A stretch of 64,000 nt of DNA from Sphagnum magellanicum (GCA_021904315.1 CM038917.1:13748041-13812040); one strand, 5' to 3'. Shown: positions 1 to 11,663, counted from the stretch's first letter. Numbers and translations are program-made. The notes: a model not told the origin generated them from the letters alone.

Positions 1-1990
1 AAGAAATCATTCAATATTCAAGAACTTTTGCACCACAGTCAAAACGCCATGGAACCAAAGCCCATGCACCCCTCCTAGTTGAGAGCTTTCCAAAGACACC
101 AAGAACACAATCTGAAGCATCCTGGTTTGGTGGATCTCATAACTACAAAACAAACTACCTTCCTTCATAGATAGATGTTGTGCAATTCTACTTTTTAAAA
201 CATATCTTAGTTCTGGTTTCAACATTGTAAAATTTATTTGGAGGTTCTCCAGGTTGCTGGGCTTTGAGTCTAATTTCTAAACCTTCTGGTTTTGGTTTCT
301 AACACTTTTTTTAAAAAAAGTTTAAGAATCTTGAAGCCTCATTCACAAATCAGGTCTAATTTCATGTATATATTACACATTCCCCAATGTTAAAAACTAT
401 ATGAATATAAAATTTTATATAAAATTAAAACATGGGTCCATATAGATATGAATTTTTAACAATTAATTAAAATTAAATTATAAAGTTCAGCCTACTTATC
501 AACATTTAAGAATAATAATAATTTTTTGTAGTTGAGCAAGCTCATTCGGATTGCCATAAGTGCGGCTAATACATTGCAATGGGGGGAGGGGGCTAATACC
601 CCCTCCCCCCTTTGCAATTCATTGAAACAACCACTCCTCTAGTGGCAAGATAAGTGTTAGCATACCTTGTTTTATCATAGCTTTATGGGCATAATTTGTG
701 AACCTTGAAATAACATTGTAAGCATGTGGATTTGTGCAAGTTTGTGGGGAGTGGTTGTTTCAACTTTGAATAATTAGATTTGGGATTTTTTTTTTTTTGT
801 GGGAGTGGTCATTTCAACTTTGAATAATTAGATTTGAGATTTTTTTGGCATGGTGAACAATATTTGGACATCACTAGTGCATGGTGAGAGCTCAATTCTA
901 TGTTTATTTGGTGTTGCATTGGAACTAATTTCTTGCGAATTTTGGTTTGCATTAAGATCCATGTAGTTATGATGTGCAAGTGTTGAACACTCCAAAGTTT
1001 GTAATGTGTTTTTTTTGAGTTGAAGCAAAAATTAGATAGCACACAACTACTACTACTTTGGGGAGAGTGGAAATTGAATTGAATTCCATTTTACTCATGT
1101 TTATTTTTGGTTTCACTTGCAACTACTAGTTCTTATTATGTATGCACAAAAGCTTTTCACATTTGATAAAACTTTCCATACCAAGTTGTGCATGGCATGG
1201 TCAAATTTGTTCAAGTAAAACTTGAATGCATGATCAATATACTTGAATTATGAAGTCATTGCTTTTGAGCTCATTATGTTTTGAGTAAGTTTTGAAAATG
1301 GTTAGGTCTTGAAAAAGAAGACAATGCTACTAAGCCCTAAACCCTAGGGTTGCAACCCTTCTTCAAATTAGCATTGTTGCCAAAAAATTTTTGGGGGATA
1401 TGATTAATCGCCATAGCCATGAAACAATAAAAGATTGGAGCTTGTGTAGCGAGCTCATATTGAGAGCAAATTGCATTGTCACCAACATGAATTATCTATT
1501 GTTTTAACTCAATTGCCCAAGAGCATTTTCCATTACAATGGAAACAACCAACAAATCTTTTAATTCAAGCTCGGTTGCTAGTAACAAGTTCTTAGGTAGG
1601 TAGAAAAATAGGTGACTACTAAGTAAGTAAATGGTTTTGTGCACATAAGTAACTCGTAGGTTATCTTGTAGACGGTAAGAGACGGGCAAGGTGAACCCCT
1701 AAACCCATGAGCCACCCACAGCTGGTAGTACCTTCACCTTCTTGAGTTAGGGCCTTTTAGTGGCCATTTTCAAGCCAACCAAGGAAATGTTTAAATCCGG
1801 ATTGGACATTGATTTAGTCTTAGGACCCCATATTTACCATGGTTAGTGGTACCTTCGGTGAACCAGCAGCACCTACACTGGTACACCATGGTAGAAACCC
1901 TGAATACTTTTGAGGTTATTTCTAACCATGGTAAGTATCTGTATTAAATATCTTTCAAAATACTTTTTTGTAATTTAATCAAATTTCGAA
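1..1990. other. A+T-rich upstream intergenic DNA
   Basis: No gene is supported here. The stretch is A+T-rich with scattered stops in all frames. It holds a G-rich hairpin at 574-617, a direct duplication of about 58 bp at 735-850 (GGGAGTGGT followed by TTTCAACTTTGAATAATTAG), a CCCTAAACCCTAGGG telomere-like patch near 1335-1350, and a TAGGTAGG-rich patch at 1593-1635 that recurs inverted near 5482-5530. Confidence 0.6.
574..617. repeat. G/C-homopolymer hairpin
   Basis: Arms 574-592 and 599-617 are reverse complements over 19 bp with one mismatch, around a 6-nt CTAATA loop. Each arm holds a G6-A-G5 (or C5-T-C6) tract, so either strand could form a hairpin, and the G-rich strand could join an intermolecular quadruplex. 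Seen directly; function unknown. Confidence 0.85.
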
Positions 1991-2049
1991 TGGAATTTTT
2001 TTTTCATAATTTCTGATATTTCTAAATAATTAAATTTTAAAAAAACCTT

Positions 2050-3589
2050 CCTTAATAGATAAATATTCTGGTAGTGTCACCAGATCCCCCTCCAAACTAG
2101 CTACCCCTGTTTCTGGCGCTAACCCTCGCTCGCTCCGCACGCAGTAGAAAGCGCACTGCAAAATTCCGACCAGCGTTGGCGATCGTGCGTGTTTTGGAAG
2201 GGAATTTGGTTGTGGATTTTTCTTGTGTTCGAACGTTGTCGCTGGTTTTTCTGAAGAGAAATTATTTGGAGGAGAAAGAGCGGGGTTAAGGAGTTGACAT
2301 TGCGAAAAAATAAATTTCCGATTCAGTTTTTCAATCTCATTTTTGCGATTTCTGCAATTGTAACTGGAGCTGTGGTTTTTGGAGTAGTAGTAGAGTCCTG
2401 GAGCAGGGAAGGCGGAGTTTGGACTTTTGTTGTGACCGGGAAGCTTTGTTGTTTTTTGGTAAGGGAGCAGTTTTAGGATTCTGTGCGGGGGCAGTCTTCT
2501 TCTTGCTGTTTTTCTTTCTTTCTTGCTGGCAGATTTGTTGACTAGCACGACGTTTGGATGATTTAAGAAGTAGCACTTTTGCGACGATTAGGTGCGGATT
2601 TGTTGATAAAAAACTCGATTTCGTATGCTAGTGTGATTCTTGATCGGTAGTTTCTGTTTTGTTAGTTCTCTTATGAGCAGATTTTTGTTGATTACAGGGG
2701 TTGTTCTTCTTCTCCAAGCGGCTTCACCGGTGGTTAGCAGCTTCTTCGGGATTGATCCTATCTCTTGTTTTGTGTCTGTTATTGCAGAAATGACACCCTG
2801 GGAGGATTTGACGACGCAAAGTGAGGAGCTCGATGCCGCGGCGAGGTTTCTGTTTCCAGTCACGATGCAGGATGATGCAACAATTGCGAGAAGAGATTGT
2901 GGACTTCTTCATCAGTCTCTGCATGGCAATATCGAAGGTCCGAAATTATATCCTCCTTCCTTTGTCGTCCTTTTCGTACTCTTTCAACAAATCTGCCCAA
3001 ATTGTGCCAATAGAAGACTTCTCTAGTACAATCGCTCCAACACGATTGTTCTACATCAGAATGTAGAAACGAGATATCCGGATCTGCCAACATATCTCAC
3101 CTTTCTGACTGACTCTCTGGCGATGAAGATCTAGGTCCGATTTCTCGCCTGAAACACAGAATTGGCCTGTGGAACGAGGAATTGTCTCTCTTTTCTTGGT
3201 GGATTTCTCCTTTCAAGTACATTATGGAATTGAGATTGGCTTCATTGTCTGCGAGAAATCTGGTTACCTTTGGAGAAGATTTCTTGTTAAAAAGCAGCTC
3301 TCTCTCTCTCTCAAAACAGATCGTATGTTATAGTCCTTGTGTTCAGCGGGTTTTTACTCGTTTGAAGAGGATTATTGAGGTCTGAAAAAGCTGCCTTGTT
3401 CGGGAGACAGCTGTTAGTTTCATTACAGAAGCTCTTTGCGTTTCTTTTCCTCTTCAGAGAAATCATTCTCTTTTGAAGAACTCGATGCCGGCTGAAGGGG
3501 GCTCCGATCTCTTCTGTGGCATTTATTCTGCCATCAACAGTATGTTCTGCTTGATTTGGTATATTCGGTAGGTATACTCAGAGTAGGGA
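2050..3589 (+). other. Presumed promoter and 5' leader of the XRI1-like gene
   Basis: From about 2090 the base composition becomes more G+C-rich than the flanks (CTCGCTCGCTCCGCACGC near 2125), as expected for a plant core promoter and leader. Likely splice sites occur, for example TTATTGCAG before an ATG at 2790 and CTTTTCCTCTTCAG near 3455. A short ORF begins at 2790 (MTPWEDLTTQ...) and another ATG lies at 3484 (MPAEGGSDLF...). An extra N-terminal exon is possible, but I could not join either in frame to the exon at 3590, because an in-frame TAG lies two codons before the ATG at 3590. Treat 2050-3589 as leader with unresolved structure. Confidence 0.45.
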
Positions 3590-5109
3590 ATGAAAAAGGA
3601 CATGCAAGCTGATCTTGGCCATGGGGTTACTTTGGGAATCACAGTGCAAGAAACCTTTGTATCTAATAACATCTTGGAGACTTATGTTCCTCCACTCAAG
3701 CGACGACGGTTGCTGTTCAATGAAGATTTGACAGCAAATGCTGCTGCCTATTATGAGCCAAGCCTTGGCCCTTTCAAGGTATGGTGTGGAGGCCCTTAAA
3801 CCTTGATTTCTAGAAGAGGGTGCCTATTGCTTTAGCTGGAAACATATTTCATATTTGCATTTCTGTAAGCTTGCATGCTCATGTGCAATCTGTGTGCCTT
3901 TTCTTGAGCTGTTCTATTCTGAATCCATTGGTATTCTCACACAGGGTGGGCAGGATGATGAATTTCTGAGCTTAAATCCATCAAGTTTCTACTGTGATGC
4001 TGGTAATTTTTCTTGAGTTTCATAGATTCTACTGTGTGTGTAGTCTTTCTTGTTGAAGCTTGTTGTGATAAGCATGCTTGCTATGTGATACTGTGGTGCA
4101 TGCAAGATTACAAGCTTGTTTGTGTGAGCAGATGACATTGTTGATGATGCTTCATGCTCATCAAGTGACAACCAGAAGACCCCCTCAGCAGAAAGCTGGA
4201 TGGATGCTTGCATCGCAGAGACTGATGGGTCTAATGGTCACATGTGAGTGAAAGATCTGATTAAGTTCATTCACTATTCTCAACATTGTAGAATTTCTGT
4301 TGCTTGCAAATTTCATGCAGTTATCTGAGATGGACTTGCTATTTGTGGTGAAATTGTACAGCAAGGCAGGAGGCCCCTATTGTGAATTCTCAGGTAATTG
4401 TCTTGCTGTGAGGGTTTTTTTTATAAATTTGAGTTTTGGTCAGAAATTGATCAGAGCTCTAGTGTTTTCCATGCCACATGGTGTTGGAACCAAGTCTCTA
4501 GTGCCCACATAATGGTCTCTTATCAGGTGTTTGCAGACTGGACTAACTTCTTTCTATTGATTGCTGTAGTTCCACAGAACTCAAGCAAGCTTTCCCCTAC
4601 TCCTCAGTCAACAAGATTGTGTTATGAAGAATGGAATCTGCAGGTTCCTGGAACACCATTTTCTAGTCAACCTTCAACACCTGGTAAGGGTTTCTTTGTT
4701 CCAGAAGTTGCTAAAACATCTATCTTGTTTCTCGTGAAATTTTGCATGCCACTCTTTCTTACCAGGGTCTTTGGGACAGAGCAATTAGACTCAATTGTTA
4801 TGGGTTCCAATTATTGCAGGGAGCAATGCAAGTACAGGCAGGAATTTGAAAATCACGATTCCATTGGCATATCCTTTCACGCTGTTGAAACCTTCAGATG
4901 TTGATGGAGCAATGACACTGTCAGACATTAACCAGCTTATTTTGACACCTACAATGAGTGATGCTGGGCATTTTTACAGAGGCAGTGATCCCAGGCACAG
5001 TAAATCATCTAATCTAGGAGTGAGCCTCTCGGGGAAGTCAATAGTTACCTGCACAAGATTCTGTACTGAGGGAAACGGCACCATCACAATTCTAAGGACG
5101 AAGGATTGA
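3590..5109 (+). CDS. XRI1: XRI1-like protein (X-ray induced transcript 1 family)
   Basis: Six exons join in frame: 3590-3778, 3945-4002, 4132-4243, 4362-4393, 4570-4683, 4820-5109 (264 residues). All introns are GT-AG and all phases agree. Family landmarks in order are an early KRRRLLF block (about residues 37-43), the acidic/serine segment DDIVDDASCSSS, the SAESWMDACIAETDG block, the PLAYPFTLLKP...LSDIN block in the last exon, and a C-terminal TEGNGTITILRTKD like the basic 'TEGGKGSITI-RTK' end of plant XRI1 proteins. In Arabidopsis XRI1 is induced by ionising radiation and is needed for meiosis and pollen development; nuclear action is inferred from the family. The start is the first ATG after an in-frame stop, but upstream coding exons cannot be excluded, so the N-terminus is the weak part of the model. 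No neighbouring gene is functionally linked. Confidence 0.8.
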
Positions 5110-5622
5110 TGTGTAGATAGGAATTTTCTTTTATCATGAGATGCTTAGCCCTGCCTTTCCTACCTGGTTCTAGATGGTGGTAGTACACCTGTACATTTTT
5201 CCAGTTTGAGCTGCTGATGCAGAAATCTTCTCAACCCAGTAGAGCTGTGAGTGTATCAATTAAGTGTGTGTTGTTACTATGAAGATTTAGAAGGCAAAGG
5301 TTTAGAAGCAAGTTTGATATTGCAACTAGAGTTTTAAGAAGGTTTAGAATCAATCAACTAGAGATTTCCTTCTTGTGCATGATGACTGAATTAAGACTGG
5401 GTGACATGGAGAATGAGCATGAGCCTCTGGGCTTCATTGGAAGGTAGCACCTCATGCAAACCAGCCACAGGGATTGACTATAAACCATCTACTTACCTAC
5501 CTAGTAGTTACCTATTTTCTACCTATCTACCTATATATATCTCTCAGACCTATTTCCTACAGAATTGGTTACTGAGTTGAAACCAAATATTAACTCAGTT
5601 GAGGTTCATCCACAACTGAGTA
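5110..5622 (+). other. 3' UTR and flank of the XRI1-like gene
   Basis: Unique-looking T-rich sequence follows the stop, as expected for a 3' UTR. A CTACCTACCTAG/TACCTA-rich patch (5482-5530) is the inverted relative of the patch at 1593-1635. No ORF here is convincing. Confidence 0.5.
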
Positions 5623-5624
5623 AT

Positions 5625-5675
5625 AACAGGCATCCAGTGGATGAATGCACTGGTGGGTGCTGGTTCACTGTGGCC
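5625..5675. mobile_element. Orphan transposon terminus related to the 20.0-26.7 kb element
   Basis: Read on the minus strand from 5675, the sequence begins GGCCACAGTGAACCAGCACC and continues with CACCAGTGCATTCATCCA. This matches the ends of the 6.7-kb element (GGCCAGAGTGAATTAACAGC and GGCTGGAGTGAATTAGCACC) base for base at most positions, including the terminal GGC. The nine bases outside it are GATATATGG; I found no matching left end or target duplication, so this may be a solo end or a badly deleted copy. Confidence 0.6.
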
Positions 5676-6119
5676 GATATATGGGAGATTCTGCACAATT
5701 TTTCATAAGTTTTGGTATGATGGTCATCCCTGGACAATTTCAAAGACAATTCTAAAAACAACTGCCTGTTTTGGGCTGTTTTGCTTGCCTGGAACTTTGG
5801 TCCTTGCCCTTTGTTTCTTTTTCTCTCTCCCTTTCTTGGGTACTTGGCAGAGGGTTTCATCACTACCTCATTTTCAAGGTTAACTATCTCACTTTTAACC
5901 ATCTCACTTCTTTTCCCTGTCCACAAACATGGAGATGAAAAGACAAATTAACATATACCATTTAATGTCCATGATATTTGTATTAATTCCAACAAAAATT
6001 TGACATTAACATAAAGTAATGACAAACTGTTGGAAATCGTATGAGATCATAAAAATAGTTGATCATCATTGGTAGTGTGCAGCAGCTTGGAGCCCAAGTT
6101 TAATAAGGAAGTCCCTTTT

Positions 6120-6153
6120 GGGGAGGGGAGGGGAGGGGAGGGGGTGGGGGGAG
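6120..6153 (+). repeat. G-quadruplex-prone tract
   Basis: Consecutive G4 runs separated by single A residues, ending with G5-T-G6, give at least six G-runs of four or more with 1-nt loops on the plus strand. This is the textbook pattern for a stable intramolecular quadruplex. It lies in intergenic DNA about 1 kb downstream of the XRI1-like gene. Confidence 0.8.
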
Positions 6154-9100
6154 AACATCCCAAAATCTGAAGTTTAAACATAAATTCAGCTACTACTTAC
6201 TACCTTTGTACAGGGATATCAGTGTTGTTGGGTCACATGTGGTTTCTCACTTTTTTTCAAGAACTGGTGGTGGGTACTGTTATTTTAAGAAAGGAATTGG
6301 AACTGTTCTTTATATATATATATATATAAGTTTGGACCCCGTGCCTAATGCACATGTTTGTGTGCATTTGACGGTACATATTACGAAATTACGATTACAA
6401 ACTACAGTTCCAAAACCTCTTTATATATTTCCAAATATCTGGCCAGTGTATCAGATTTTCTTAAAAAGAAGAGTAGGCAGTTGTTTGACATCTCTAGGTC
6501 TTACTTTTTAATGTTAGTCAGTTATATTATATGTACAACCAGTTCTTCAAAATCAAAAATTAAATAAATTTTTTAATATTAATTTTTTATTCTTTTATTT
6601 TAATTCATAAAATTACAGTAAATGAGAGAGAGAAGAATTCTATATATCGACCAATATGAAGAACAATATAATTACATTTCTTAGACCTAGATCAAAGTAC
6701 CTTATAGTCTAGAATTACATAGCCTTGAGAACTGGACCCCGAGAGTTACCTTTTTAACATCCTTAGTGATCATAAATTTTTCATGTTTTTTCTCATTTTC
6801 TGAAAAGAAGATGTTGCAAAAAATTATCCCCAAAAAAAAAAAAAAAAAAACAACAACAACACTGGTCTGGGGGTTCAGGTGACTATTACCCCAGGCGGTT
6901 CTCAAGTCATTGGCTCTTTTATTGTGAGAGAATCGTCAGTTGATGGTTCTCATATGAAAAATGGCCATAACTGCCAGTCCTTATGGCAAAGACCCGTCTA
7001 TGGGTAGTGACATTCTCAGAATAAGGGCCCTAGGATGAGGTGATTCCCCCTAGGATGAGGTGATTCCCGTATGATAGGGGGCCCATTATTTTGGGAATGC
7101 CGTCAACCCTGTGACTTTACCAACAATTGATTAGACTTTTTATTTTTTGGGGGTGACAACTTTGTTGAAAAGGCTAGGCGTCCTTTCAAGTGGTCCTCCC
7201 CTTCCTTATTTGATATGCTTCTCATGACTGGAGGGGGTTTGGGAACTTGATGTTCTCCTTGTGATTTGCCCTCTTAGGTGGTTCTTTTGTCTACTTGGAC
7301 GTGCGTCCTTCCATTTTGTTCTTTGTATTCACCCTTTTTTGGTAGCTTTGGTTTATATTTGATTGGAGGGGTTTCATCAGTACAAGACTGTCAAGTAAAG
7401 CAACCCCCATTGGCAACGGCTTTTGTTTACAAGTTTGTGAGGTATGTGGGTTGGCAATCATTCACAGGAGGACTTAGCCAATTTTGGCTACAGGTCAGAG
7501 AGGAAAGTAGAAAAAGTTAGGTTTCCTCTTACTTATATTTTGGCAACATGCTGGAACAAATAGTCAAATTACGGTGATTTCAGAAATTTTCCCTCTCAAT
7601 ATGATGACTTGGGCATAATTTTTTCCCCCAGAAATGTCCTTTGTACCATTCACACCTTCCCTTTTTTTCATCACCAATATGCCACAATTCGCCAAAAAAG
7701 AAAAACACTTGCTCATTACATTTAAGCATATAAGATCAGAATGTATGCGTATATACTGTAAATCGGTTGGTTCATAACTTGCATTGTAAAACAATTCTCA
7801 AGTTTTCTCAGATTTTTCTTTTTGGGTCATTCTATAACCCTTAAAAGAAGTGTGCAAAATTCAAAGGATAGCAAGAAGAGGTTCCTTATAATTTCCAGGG
7901 TATTTGGTTTCCAATGTTAAATTCAGAGGTTCAGGTTTAGGTTTTAGTGACCTGGACCTGAGCCCACATCTTTTTGTTGAAATCAACATGAGAACTGAAC
8001 ATAAGAATTAGTCTTTTGCTAAATTTGAACTTGAAACTAAAACTGGGAAAAAACACTCTTGAACAGAGGGGCAAGTTTTTTTTTAAGTAGGCAAGTCGAT
8101 TTTATTTATTTTTAAACTTAACAATTAAGCTCAACATCAAAGTTAAATTTTAATCTTAATTTATAAAGTTCGTACCTATATAGACCCCAATTTTAATTTG
8201 ATATAAAACTTTCTATCTATACAACATTTAATTTAAAGGAGTGTGTAATGTCTACAGACCCAATTTTGAACCAAGCCTAGATGTTCTTAAATTTGAAAAA
8301 GTGTGTCAAAATCAAAATTGCAGGGTTTTCAAATGCAAAAAACCAGACTCAAACCCACATCCAAAGAACCTCCAATTTTTTATTAAAAAATCAAAACCAA
8401 AACCTACTTTCTCTTATAAAAAAGAAGAACCTGACAACAGTGATAATTACTATTCAACAATTTGCAAGCAAGGAAGTAGGTAATGGAGTTATGTATGAAG
8501 GTGTACTTTGTGATGATGGAGGGAAATCTGTAAGTGGAAGGTAGTAAATGTATAAAGCTTCAGATAGAAAGGTGGATAGATATAGTGATGACCATTTTCA
8601 TCCGTGGTAGATTTCATAAATACATATTCATCCATGTAGTATGGTTAGTTTATGTCATCAAATTTATCCACTTGTCGTAATTTTGCCCTTGTGTTCAATT
8701 TTTATCTTTGAAGTTCAAATTCCATCCATGTAGTTAAAAATTCATCAATGTCAATTCATTGCCCCCCCCCCCCCTTACACATTCAATTGCATTTGTGTTG
8801 TCAAGTACACTTAAGAGCTTAATGTTCATCCATCCTCAGGTCTTATCAACATGGCCAATTACATTTGTGAAAAATTGCATCCATGCACATAATTTCATTA
8901 ATAAACTATACAACTCATTTGCATTGAAAATTTCATCAATTCTTATATTTCAATATTGTGACCACATGCATCCATCTATGGACAATCATATCTTTGTGAT
9001 CAACTTCATTCAAGACCCATTTTTCACATTTGATCTATTTCAAGCACACATGCTAAATAGCAATAACTCTATGGCATTGGTGCTTGTGCTACATAACACT

Positions 9101-9160
9101 TGGCCTGTGAACCTGTGTCATGTGATTTGCATTACTACAGAAATATAAGTGCTACTAGGT

Positions 9161-9257
9161 AAAGCCCTAGGGGGAGGGCATTCTCAGAATAAGGGGCCCC
9201 TGAGAGGTGGAGCTGAGGTGGCCTCTTATTCTGAGAATGCCCTCCCCCAAGGGCTTT
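9161..9257. repeat. 97-bp near-perfect inverted repeat
   Basis: Arm 9161-9193 (AAAGCCCTAGGGGGAGGGCA then TTCTCAGAATAAG) is the reverse complement of 9225-9257 over 33 bp with a single mismatch, and partial pairing continues into the loop (GGGCC/GGCCT). A related CATTCTCAGAATAAGGGCCC occurs near 7010-7030. Such a structure could be a MITE or a small-RNA hairpin locus; nothing seen decides between them. Confidence 0.85.
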
Positions 9258-9296
9258 GTCCTGTACAAAGCACAGCTACTGAACATTCTAAATCCG

Positions 9297-9368
9297 AAAA
9301 GCTCCTCTGCTATAGGGAGGAGCTTTTGAAAAACTCAAAAGTTCCTCCTCTCAGCAGAGGAACTTTCA
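9297..9368. repeat. Nested pair of hairpins
   Basis: Two short hairpins, AAAAGCTCCTC...GGAGGAGCTTTT (9297-9328) and AAAGTTCCTC...GAGGAACTTT (about 9338-9366), are also imperfect inverted copies of each other, so the whole 70 bp can fold as one long stem or as two small ones. It lies 40 bp after the 97-bp inverted repeat and may be part of the same element. Confidence 0.7.
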
Positions 9369-10173
9369 TGGTTATAATGTGCCCTCTGAGTACAATGTGG
9401 AAATGACAGCAGCTCTTTGCAACTACTTAGTTATAAAACAGAAGATAAATACATCTACTTACTTCCACAAATGGGGCTTGATCTAGTGAACAATGATTTA
9501 TCAGACCTGTATAGATAGAGCAACTTTAGATTCCATAAGATGTCCTTTTCAATAACAGTTCAAAATTGAAATCCCAAGTAATCAATTTAGCCAATTCCCA
9601 AGTAAAGATAATGAAAATTTCCACAAAATCAATTCATTTTTCGATTAGTTGATCATCACTGGGCAGTGCACAGCAGCATGAAGCCCAAGTTACACAATAA
9701 GACACAATAAGGGCACGTTACCCATTACAACATCTGTTGACTTCCTTGATAGGTGTACCCTTCCTAATTTAACTTATCCATTAGGCCCTTTGGTAGAAGC
9801 TTCTGATTCCACTTGACCATGGGTGCTAGTGACACATTCTCTTCCCAATATATATGGTGGAAAAACCACATACTTAATGCTTTTCCACATAGGTCTATGG
9901 AATGGAATTCATCACCCCCTGAAACTACATGCAAGTGATCACATCATCCCAAAATATTTTGAGACATTCCATCCATAAACTGGTGATTTTTCTGGATCTT
10001 AAACAATGAAGGTTTAACCAAGTTTCAGAACATTTCAGACAGAAATACATCTGTCATAATTCCTTGTTACAAATCTAGAGCAAACATTGCTGGAAACTTG
10101 CAAAAATCATTCAACTAAATTTCACATCCATCTCTAGTGCTGGTGCTCAAGAAATATACAACCCTTCTCAATT

Positions 10174-11381
10174 CTATTGCCCAAGCTCAACTTTCTTCTT
10201 TGCCCACAGCCTATCAAGAGCACTGTCAGCATCTCCCTGCAACCAGACATTTTCACACCTCCAATCAGATGTGCAGTTAACCAAGGACACAAGAAATTGA
10301 CCATACACATATGGTAAGGTCTGATTTAGATGGTCATGACCATGACTGAATGAGTTACAAGACCAACCTGGGTAAGAACCAGCTAATAAAGTCACATGTA
10401 AAGTGATAAGTCCATACTCCTAAACTGATTTCCTGCATGTAGATGCTTCCAAGAAAAGTTATCTTCAAAGTATTAAAGGGCATACTCTTAAGTCTAAAAC
10501 AAAGAGATGCAACCAATATACCTGGGCACGAACATTGCCACAGAGAGCAAACGTTGTGAACTGGCCAGTGTAGATGCCATTTGCATCTAGATGGCCGACA
10601 TTCAACTGGACTGACGCATGATCCTTTGATGTGATCAATCTGTTTGTGGAGGAACTGCAAAGAAAACCACAATTAAGTTCATAATATAAATTTCTCTCTC
10701 TCCACTCATGAAGCAGTCACATGAAACTACCTATACTAAATTGCTCATAAGCGTTTTTGTTGTCCCCTAGGACAGTAATATGGACAATTCCTGAAGTTAA
10801 ATAGCAAGGTCAGATGAGATAATTTATACAAACTACTTTTATAATGAACACCAATTATTTCTAAACTTCCGCTCCCAACTGCACAGCACTGCTACAACAG
10901 CAATTGGTGACATGTGCCCAAGGATCTCCATGCGTTACTCAACGTTCGCCCCTGGCTGGGTTACACACACACACAGTGGTGACTCATCTTCGAAAGCCAC
11001 TCCTATTGACTATAACAGCCATTGTAGAACCACTAAAGGAATCAGCAAATCATAACAGACACCAAAGCTAACTCATCTTGAGCAAGCCCTAAGGTAACAG
11101 CTCAGAACTACTTTTGCTTTGTGTAATCTGAAAGAAGGCTAAAACCACACGAACAAAGGCCATCATACCGAAAACCCAGAGTCAACGAATTATCGCTTTA
11201 TCCAAGTGTAAACAACTAGCTATGAACTAAAGAAAAGATTGAACTGTATGACCAAAGCCTAGAAACCCCCATGACGTCTAGTAGCGGGATATGATCGCGT
11301 GGGCAACAGATCCATCGCTATTGCCTCTCTCTCCTTCTCTCGATCGTATATATTAGTGAGACGTGATCCCGAGGGCAAGAC

Positions 11382-11440
<59 letters not shown>

Positions 11441-11528
11441 AGCAAAAGGCTTTGAAGAAAGGAAACAATAGAACTCACCACTTCCTTGGAATGTAAAGAT
11501 CCACATTTTCACCTTCCTCGTTCTGCAT
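10174..11528 (-). CDS. RPS21: 40S ribosomal protein S21 (eS21)
   Basis: Three exons on the minus strand: 11528-11479, 10654-10522, 10236-10174, joined in frame with GT-AG introns (81 residues). The product begins [20 protein letters not shown], continues [20 protein letters not shown] and ends [20 protein letters not shown], matching the whole length of plant eS21 (about 82 residues). eS21 is a small protein of the cytosolic 40S subunit involved in rRNA processing and translation. The start is fixed by the conserved MQNEEG. Intron 1 (about 820 bp) contains a long (GA)n microsatellite on the coding strand (11388-11438). A telo-box lies 127 bp upstream of the ATG. The Cys in [10 protein letters not shown], where many plants have Ser (FALSG), is a minor difference. 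The call is very secure. Confidence 0.97.
11388..11438. repeat. (TC)n/(GA)n microsatellite
   Basis: About 25 uninterrupted TC dinucleotides inside intron 1 of RPS21. It produces spurious Arg-Glu and Ser-Leu ORFs on the two strands. Confidence 0.95.
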
Positions 11529-11654
11529 GTTGAAAGATCAGAAACTGCTCTTGGCACGCAGCGACGACAGCGTGAGAATTGCGTGGGAGCTTGAGAGACA
11601 GCAGAGGCGCAGCAACCCGCAGCAGGCAAGCGAAGGCAAGCGCATGCAAAAGAA

Positions 11655-11663
11655 TTAGGGTTT
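11655..11663 (-). promoter_or_regulatory. Telo-box upstream of RPS21
   Basis: The minus strand reads AAACCCTAA, 127 bp before the RPS21 ATG. Telo-boxes are known promoter or leader elements of plant ribosomal-protein genes. The RPL35A gene in this window has the same motif at a nearly identical distance, which supports a functional reading. Confidence 0.7.

Larger units (their letters stand above)
5676..10173. other. Intergenic DNA between XRI1 and RPS21
   Basis: No gene is supported. The stretch contains a quadruplex tract (6120-6153), a dispersed repeat pair (6057-6105 and 9645-9695, sharing TTGATCATCA and AGCCCAAGTT), a direct duplicate CCTAGGATGAGGTGATTCCC at 7030-7070, an (A)n run at 6831-6850, a C12 run at 8763-8774, and a compound inverted repeat at 9161-9370. 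The longest open frame (8759-9148, +) has no recognisable domain and mirrors the T/CAT-rich composition, so I do not call it. Confidence 0.5.

Noticed and set aside
1830-1900. Left partner of the orphan transposon end at 5675 (GGTGAACCAGCAGCACC near 1856)
   Set aside because: Only GTGAACCAGCA matches well, the terminal GGCC is missing, there is no matching 9-bp flank, and the associated TAGG patch lies on the wrong side.
2790-2940. ORF MTPWEDLTTQSEEL as the first coding exon of the XRI1-like gene
   Set aside because: A good acceptor precedes it, but I found no donor/acceptor pair that joins it to the 3590 exon without passing the in-frame TAG before 3590. Left as unresolved leader.
8759-9148. 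129-residue plus-strand ORF
   Set aside because: Composition follows the local T/CAT-rich sequence, it starts in a C12 run, and there is no domain, signal peptide or splice support.
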